Positions 58,257 to 64,000 of a DNA stretch of 64,000 bases are shown here, piece by piece. Source of the stretch: Bacteroidota bacterium (GTDB lineage: Bacteria; Bacteroidota; Bacteroidia; Bacteroidales; F082); the NCBI GenBank assembly GCA_009773165.1, contig WOUZ01000008.1, forward strand, positions 1-64,000, in the 5' to 3' direction. The position numbers and the translations under genes were made by a program. Numbering within the stretch: the first letter of the stretch is position 1; every line of letters begins with the position of its first letter. The notes beneath the pieces are model-generated. The model did not search any database and was not told the DNA's origin. It worked only from the letters and a program-made list of their open reading frames with translations.

Positions 58257-58282
58257 TTACTTTTTAAAATGAGCGCCAAATA

Positions 58283-59725
58283 ATGCCACATCTTTTATCA
58301 AAATCAACATTTATCAGAGGTCAGCAATGCCAAAAATCATTGTATCTGAACAAAAAACGCCCTTTTTTGAGGGACAAAATTAGTTCAGCACAACTGGCAA
58401 AATTCAAACGTGGTACTGATGTAGGAATTCTTGCACAACAATTGTTTCCCGGAGGAATTGATTGCAAACCTAAATCACCATCTCAGTATCAAAAAAAACT
58501 GGAAGAAACAAGCGAGTTGATGAATGATCTTAACGTTCACACAATCTATGAAGCTGTTTTCCAGTATGATGATGTATTGATAATGTTAGATATTATCGTA
58601 AGGGACAACAATCATTGGAAAGCATATGAAGTTAAAAGCTCAAGGTCGCTATCACAAACTTATTATACCGATGCAGCTTTACAATATTATGTTATTAATG
58701 GATGCGGTGTAATTTTGTCCGACTTCTGCTTAATTTATGTCGATGAGAGCTATGTTTTTCAGGAGCAATTAGAAATCAACAAGCTTTTCAAAACCCAGTC
58801 TGTTCTTAAAGATGTGAAAGAAAGATTGTTGGAAATTAAATCATCCATTGCTCAAAGCAAACTTACTTTATCACTTGAAAACTCTCCAAAAGTACCAATT
58901 GGCGAACAGTGTACTTATCCTTATCCTTGTGATTTTATCGGGCATTGCTGGAAAAATATACCTGAAAACAGTTTTCTTTTTATGAGTAGTCTAAGCCCGG
59001 AAATTAGGTTTAGCAATTTTACGGATGAAAAATCCACGATCAGTGATTTACCTTCAGAAGTATTGGAAACTGAAATTCAAAAACTTCAATTTGAAGCATT
59101 CAAAACTAGTCAAATATTTATTAATGAATCACTTGAATGGACGAAACATCATTCAAAAAGCACAGTCAATACCATATGTTTTTTCAAGTTATTAAGTTAT
59201 AATCCTGCAGTTCCTTTTTTGAATGGAATGAAACCCTACAGCTTCATTCCGGTGGTGCTCAGCTATTCGATTAATGAGTTAAGCGAAACGATGTTTTTTA
59301 GTCAAACAACGGAAGGATTCACACAATTTATTGAAAAAACCGAAGAATTGCTTCAATCAAATGAAGTAATATTTACCGATGACTATACCCATTTTTATGG
59401 TTGTCATCAGTCGGTTCTCGAAATCATGGATTCAGTATCTCCAAGACCTGACAAAACAGTTTTCACTAATGTATTTGACATACAACGTCTTATTTCAAAT
59501 TACAATGTCATTTTTCCGTTTTCAAGTAAGGATGTGACACTTACAAAAATATTAAAGGCATTAACAGGTGAAACCTTAAATCTTAAAGACGAGAATTATT
59601 TGCTCACTGATCTTTTAAACAGCAATGATTCCACAGAAACATCATTGTTACTTGGGAATCTTGCTAATTACACAAAAGCTATTAAAATGATATACAACGG
59701 TTTGAATAAATTATTCAGCAATTAA
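58283..59725 (+). CDS. DUF2779-like protein: Cas4-like Fe-S PD-(D/E)XK region + degenerate exonuclease-like C-terminus
   Basis: 'FIRGQQCQKSLYLNKKRP', 'VLIMLDIIVRDNNHWKAYEVKSS', 'GEQCTYPYPCDFIGHCW'; C-terminal 'ICFFKLLSYNPAVPFLNGMKPYSFIPVVLSYSI'. Confidence 0.75.
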   Translation: MPHLLSKSTFIRGQQCQKSLYLNKKRPFLRDKISSAQLAKFKRGTDVGILAQQLFPGGIDCKPKSPSQYQKKLEETSELMNDLNVHTIYEAVFQYDDVLIMLDIIVRDNNHWKAYEVKSSRSLSQTYYTDAALQYYVINGCGVILSDFCLIYVDESYVFQEQLEINKLFKTQSVLKDVKERLLEIKSSIAQSKLTLSLENSPKVPIGEQCTYPYPCDFIGHCWKNIPENSFLFMSSLSPEIRFSNFTDEKSTISDLPSEVLETEIQKLQFEAFKTSQIFINESLEWTKHHSKSTVNTICFFKLLSYNPAVPFLNGMKPYSFIPVVLSYSINELSETMFFSQTTEGFTQFIEKTEELLQSNEVIFTDDYTHFYGCHQSVLEIMDSVSPRPDKTVFTNVFDIQRLISNYNVIFPFSSKDVTLTKILKALTGETLNLKDENYLLTDLLNSNDSTETSLLLGNLANYTKAIKMIYNGLNKLFSN

Positions 59726-59825
59726 CTATTAGAAATTCGATTTCATCTTTGAATTTAAGAGCACCATTCAAAGTAAATAACAAGTTAAAGTATTACCGAA
59801 CTCTACTTATTCCTAATTTTGTCTC

Positions 59826-61349
59826 ATGGAGAGAAACATAAGAAAACCAAAAAATAATACACTTAACACTGCTGATATGCAGCGTAATATGCTCATGGAA
59901 CATGGTCGGGTTCCACCTCAGGCTACTGATTTGGAGGATGTCGTTTTAGGAGCTATGATGCTTGAAAAAGATGCTGTAAATGCTGTTATTGATATTTTGC
60001 AACCTGAAGTCTTTTATAAAGAAGCGCATCAAAAGATTTTTAATGCCATAAAAAGCCTGTTTACAAAATCAGAACCCATTGATATTCTAACGGTTACAAA
60101 TGAATTGAGACTTAGCGGCGAGTTAGACATAATTGGTGGACCCTATTACATTTCACAACTAACGAACAGGGTTGTTTCTGGTGCCAATATTGAATTTCAT
60201 GCGCGTATTATTTTGCAGAAGCATATTCAGCGCGAATTGATCCGCATATCATCAGAAATTATTAAAGATGCCTATGAAGATACCACCGATGTGTTTGACC
60301 TTCTCGACAAGGCGGAGTCTGGTCTTTTTGCTGTCAGCGAATCAAATTTAAGGAGAAGTTTCAGCACCATGCCCGACTTAGTTAAAGCTGCAATCACTGA
60401 CATCGAAAATGCTAAAAACAGTGACTCAAGTTTGCGTGGAGTTCCTTCAGGGTATTCCGAACTGGATAGAATTACTCAGGGATGGCAAAAGTCGGATTTG
60501 ATCATTCTTGCTGCGCGTCCCAGTATGGGTAAAACTGCATTAGCTTTGAATCTTGCACGTAATGCAGCTGTAACATTTAATAAACCAGTCGCCTTTTTTA
60601 GCTTGGAAATGTCATCAGTTCAGCTAGTTACACGTTTGATTTCAAGCGAAAGCTACCTTCCTGCCGAAAAACTTCGTAAAGGCGACCTTGCTCAATACGA
60701 GTGGCAGCAACTCACGACAAAAATTGCGCCTCTGGTAAATGCAAAAATGTTCATCGACGATACTCCTCAATTATCTGTATTCGAACTAAGAGCCAAATGT
60801 CGTCGTCTGAAACAACAATTTGATATTCAGATGGTTTATGTCGATTATTTACAATTGATGACAACCGGAGGAGATAACAGGGGTAATCGTGAACAGGAAA
60901 TCAGTAATATTTCGCGTTCGCTTAAAAGCTTAGCGAAAGAACTTAACATCCCTGTTCTGGCGCTCTCCCAGTTAAGTCGTTCTGTTGAAAGTCGTCCTGG
61001 GTCAAAAAAACCTATCCTTTCCGACCTTCGTGAATCAGGAGCTATTGAGCAAGATGCTGATATGGTTATTTTTATTTATCGGCCTGAATATTATGGCCTT
61101 ACCGAAGACGGAGAAAACAATAATACACAAGGGTTGGCAGTAATAAACATTGCTAAACACCGTAACGGCAAGCTGGGTGATGTCAACTTGAAATTTGTTG
61201 GTCAGTTTGCGCGTTTTGAAGATCCTGAAAAATTCGATCAACAACCTGGCGATCTTTCTCCAAACAGCGGATTTGAACTTCAAACCCGGGTTGTGGGATC
61301 CAAAATGAATGATGATTTCGATATTCATGATGATAGTACACCTTTTTAA
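59826..61349 (+). CDS. dnaB: Replicative DNA helicase
   Basis: 'VPPQATDLEDVVLGAMMLEKDAV', 'DLIILAARPSMGKTALALNLARNAA', 'YVDYLQLM', 'DLRESGAIEQDADMVIFIYRPEYY'. Confidence 0.97.
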   Translation: MERNIRKPKNNTLNTADMQRNMLMEHGRVPPQATDLEDVVLGAMMLEKDAVNAVIDILQPEVFYKEAHQKIFNAIKSLFTKSEPIDILTVTNELRLSGELDIIGGPYYISQLTNRVVSGANIEFHARIILQKHIQRELIRISSEIIKDAYEDTTDVFDLLDKAESGLFAVSESNLRRSFSTMPDLVKAAITDIENAKNSDSSLRGVPSGYSELDRITQGWQKSDLIILAARPSMGKTALALNLARNAAVTFNKPVAFFSLEMSSVQLVTRLISSESYLPAEKLRKGDLAQYEWQQLTTKIAPLVNAKMFIDDTPQLSVFELRAKCRRLKQQFDIQMVYVDYLQLMTTGGDNRGNREQEISNISRSLKSLAKELNIPVLALSQLSRSVESRPGSKKPILSDLRESGAIEQDADMVIFIYRPEYYGLTEDGENNNTQGLAVINIAKHRNGKLGDVNLKFVGQFARFEDPEKFDQQPGDLSPNSGFELQTRVVGSKMNDDFDIHDDSTPF

Positions 61350-61358
61350 TATATACCG

Positions 61359-62180
61359 ATGAAAAGATCCTATTTTTTCTTATTGATTGCTTCAATTTTG
61401 TTAAGCAACAGTTTATTAGCTGGTAAAGAAGTAAAATTATCCTATCAATTGAAACAAGGCCAGAAATATGCTTTGGAAATCAAAAACAACCAGACAATTA
61501 CCATGAGTATGTCGGGTCAATCGATGCTACTCAAACAGCAAATGACAATGCAACAGGATGTTAATATTCTTTCAGTAGATTCTGTCAATAATCAAAGTCT
61601 GGAACTAACCTATAAATCCATACTGTTCAAACAGAATGCTATGGGGATGGAAATTGTTTGGGATTCACAAAATCCTGATACAACCAATCCAATGAATCAG
61701 CAAATAGAACAAAGCCTTGGGAAGATGATTGGCTCAGCCATTGTCATCGTAATTGATGAAAAAGGCAATCCTATAAGTCTGGACAAAGGAACTGCTATGA
61801 GTCAGCAAGCAAATCTTGCTGGTTTTGAATCAGGTATGATGGTAGTTTATCCAGATAACAAGTTAAGTATCGGACAAAGTTGGCAAACAAAGCTGCAACC
61901 TGACCCTAAAAGCGATTTCATTATTGAATCCACCTATCTTTTAGAAGAAATCAAAGGCAAATACGCTACAATAAGTTTCAACGGAACTATAAGTGGCACG
62001 CAGATCATGGGTGAGAAAGCTGTAATAAGCGGCACAATAAGTGGAAAATCGGAAGTTGAACTTGAAACCGGATGGGTCAATTCAGCCTCCGTAAACCAGA
62101 AACTTGAGATGGAAATGGAGCAACAGGGGATGAAATTACCTATGCAAATGAGTAGCTTCATTGAGATTTCAACAAAGTAA
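61359..62180 (+). CDS. Secreted DUF6263-like protein
   Basis: Signal peptide, 'LSYQLKQGQKYALEIKNNQTITMSMSGQSM...' and 'LSIGQSWQTKLQPD'. Confidence 0.6.
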   Translation: MKRSYFFLLIASILLSNSLLAGKEVKLSYQLKQGQKYALEIKNNQTITMSMSGQSMLLKQQMTMQQDVNILSVDSVNNQSLELTYKSILFKQNAMGMEIVWDSQNPDTTNPMNQQIEQSLGKMIGSAIVIVIDEKGNPISLDKGTAMSQQANLAGFESGMMVVYPDNKLSIGQSWQTKLQPDPKSDFIIESTYLLEEIKGKYATISFNGTISGTQIMGEKAVISGTISGKSEVELETGWVNSASVNQKLEMEMEQQGMKLPMQMSSFIEISTK

Positions 62181-62233
62181 AAATATTCACAATTTGCTAT
62201 TTAACAACAAGTTAATTGTAAAAAATACATTAA

Positions 62234-62971
62234 TTGAATAACAAATTCGTAATTGAGGTAAAAAAGATTTTGCTGATAATCTGGCGATTAATTCGTGGGA
62301 TCATTTACGCAACAGGAATAATCTTCATTTTGCTAATTGCTTTAAGTTTTACGGATTACCCTTATAATGCTTATCATTGGCTTGGGACAAGTTTAACGCA
62401 TTCACAAGTTGAAGACGTTGATTATATTATACTTTTAGGTGCAGGTGGAATGCCTGGCCCTGATGCACTTTTAAGGACTCACCACACTTCAAGGATAGCA
62501 AAGAAATACAGTTCCAGTAAAATTATTGTGGCCTTGCCGGCAGACACGAACGATTTTTACAACAGCGACCATTATCGGATGATAGAAGAACTCCATCGTT
62601 TAGGAATTGATCCTGAACGCATTATGTCAGAAACTCAAGGAGTAAACACCTTTCAACAGTCGCAATTTATTTTCAATTTAATTTCAAGAAATAAGGCAAG
62701 TATTATTATTGTAACCTCCCCTGAACATGTTTTTAGGAGTATCCTAACATTCAAAAAAACTGGTTTCTATCACATAAACGGTGAACCAGCATTTGAAAGC
62801 CCAATTGAACAAGCGTTGCTTATCGACAATCAAAAATTAGGCACATCCAAGCAAACCGCCACTGATAATTTGAATATTCGCTACAATATGTGGAGTTATC
62901 TTCAATACGAGATTAAAGTTTTACGAGAATTTGCAGCTATTTTTTATTATAAAATGAAAGGATACCTTTAG
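62234..62971 (+). CDS. YdcF/ElyC-family (DUF218) membrane protein; TTG start
   Basis: TM, 'VDYIILLGAGGMPGPDALLRTHHTSRIAKKY', 'IIIVTSPEHVFRSILTFKKTGF'. Confidence 0.75.
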   Translation: MNNKFVIEVKKILLIIWRLIRGIIYATGIIFILLIALSFTDYPYNAYHWLGTSLTHSQVEDVDYIILLGAGGMPGPDALLRTHHTSRIAKKYSSSKIIVALPADTNDFYNSDHYRMIEELHRLGIDPERIMSETQGVNTFQQSQFIFNLISRNKASIIIVTSPEHVFRSILTFKKTGFYHINGEPAFESPIEQALLIDNQKLGTSKQTATDNLNIRYNMWSYLQYEIKVLREFAAIFYYKMKGYL

Positions 62972-63282
62972 CTCTTTCCTGATGTGATTCCAATGATTTT
63001 TTTCAATGAAGCTTAATCTAAGACACTTTGTTGAAAGACTATCAAATGTAAAACATATTTAATTATGTTATTATAGATCAACACTCTAGAGATTGATAAC
63101 TAAGCAAAATGAAGAAGTTCGGTTTTATAAAATGAATGTTCGATTTTCAAAAGTCGGATTATTTTAGACTATGAATAAATCTTAAATAATAAAGAACCAA
63201 TTTTATTCTCATCTATTTTTTTACTCAAACCTAATGAGGCAACCCAACGATTTAATTCAATTCGTTGGGTTAATAAAAAAAA

Positions 63283-63310
63283 CCCGATTAGAAAACTAAC
63301 CGGGCTTTTT
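63283..63310. terminator. Bidirectional terminator downstream of sucC
   Basis: CCCGATTAG-AAAA-CTAACCGGG flanked by A8 on the left and CTTTTTT on the right. Confidence 0.75.
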
Positions 63311-63325
63311 TAATTTAGTTATCTA

Positions 63326-64000
63326 CTAATTCAAAACTTCGTTAACAAGTGCAGCAGCATCCTGAAGCCGAATTGCTGAAAACACTTTTAATCCAGATTT
63401 ATCTATCAAATCTTTGCCTTCTTCGGCATTTGTTCCCTGCAAACGTACAATGATTGGCACATTTATTTCACCAATGTTATTATAGGCATCCACAATACCT
63501 TGAGCGACACGGTCGCAGCGGACAATTCCTCCAAAAATATTAACCAGAATGGCCTTAACATTTGGATCTTTCAAGATAATTCTGAAAGCTTCTTCAACCC
63601 GCTTTGCATTGGCTGTACCACCCACATCAAGGAAATTTGCAGGATCGCCACCCGACATTTTAATCATGTCCATAGTAGCCATTGCAAGGCCTGCACCATT
63701 CACCATACAACCAACATTGCCATCCAGTTTCACATAATTGAGATCGAAACGGGTTGCCTCAACTTCAATTGGATCCTCTTCATTCAAATCGCGCATTCCG
63801 GCTATCTCAACCTGACGGTATAAGGCGTTGTTATCAATAGTAACCTTTGAATCAGCAGCATATACACGGTCATCAGCGGCCTTGATTACCGGATTAATTT
63901 CGAACAAACTGGCATCGGTACCCTCATAAGCTTTATAAAGTGCAGCTACAAACTTCACCATTTCTTTGAATGCTGTGCCCGATAAGCCCAGGTTAAAAGC
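63326..64000 (-). CDS. sucC: Succinate-CoA ligase (ADP-forming) beta subunit, 5' end outside window
   Basis: 'LFEINPVIKAADDRVYAADSKVTID', 'GNVGCMVNGAGLAMATMDMIK', 'NIFGGIVRCDRVAQGIV'; frame stays open to the edge (AFNLGLSGTAFKEMVKF). Confidence 0.95.
   Translation of the reverse strand, partial: AFNLGLSGTAFKEMVKFVAALYKAYEGTDASLFEINPVIKAADDRVYAADSKVTIDNNALYRQVEIAGMRDLNEEDPIEVEATRFDLNYVKLDGNVGCMVNGAGLAMATMDMIKMSGGDPANFLDVGGTANAKRVEEAFRIILKDPNVKAILVNIFGGIVRCDRVAQGIVDAYNNIGEINVPIIVRLQGTNAEEGKDLIDKSGLKVFSAIRLQDAAALVNEVLN

Noticed and set aside
58283-59725. Cas4-like protein as hint of CRISPR-Cas
   Set aside because: No cas1/cas2 or repeat arrays; motifs fit DUF2779 better.
59814-59821. TAATTTTG box directly upstream of the dnaB ATG
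   Set aside because: Only 4 nt before the start codon; would imply a leaderless mRNA and has no -33 element, so probably chance.

Overview
The window reads as ordinary chromosomal DNA of a Bacteroidota bacterium, probably Bacteroidia. This rests on a T9SS C-terminal sorting domain, TAnnTTTG-type promoter boxes and typical gene families. I see no rRNA, tRNA, CRISPR array, prophage or transposase. Recognisable content: an OmpA/PD40 protein and queE; folD and ffh; a complete his operon (hisG-D-C-B-H-A-F-IE, minus strand); an envelope block (two OmpH/Skp-like proteins, bamA, uppS, nadK, a second BamA-like barrel, rsgA); a DUF349 protein; a Cys/Met PLP enzyme; a ferritin-like protein; a kinase/RapZ-C fusion next to a MurU-like nucleotidyltransferase; an AddB-like nuclease; two large hybrid histidine kinases with CheR and CheB; a sigma factor/TPR pair; a FeoA-FeoB fusion; ABC-F; a Hox-type (group 3d-like) NiFe hydrogenase operon; mnmD; a DEDD exonuclease and a DUF2779 protein; dnaB; and partial sucC. 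The best second-look items are: (1) an unannotated 25-aa His-rich leader peptide with a full 1:2 / 2:3 / 3:4 attenuator upstream of hisG; (2) an AmgK-like kinase fused to a RapZ C-terminal domain, followed by a 41-aa CxxC micro-protein and a MurU-like enzyme, suggesting a peptidoglycan-salvage/GlcN6P-sensing module; (3) a long imperfect palindrome at the promoter of the hox operon; (4) a PrsW-like membrane protein and a DUF2779 protein that both seem to have lost catalytic residues. All family assignments come from reading motifs; no searches were run.
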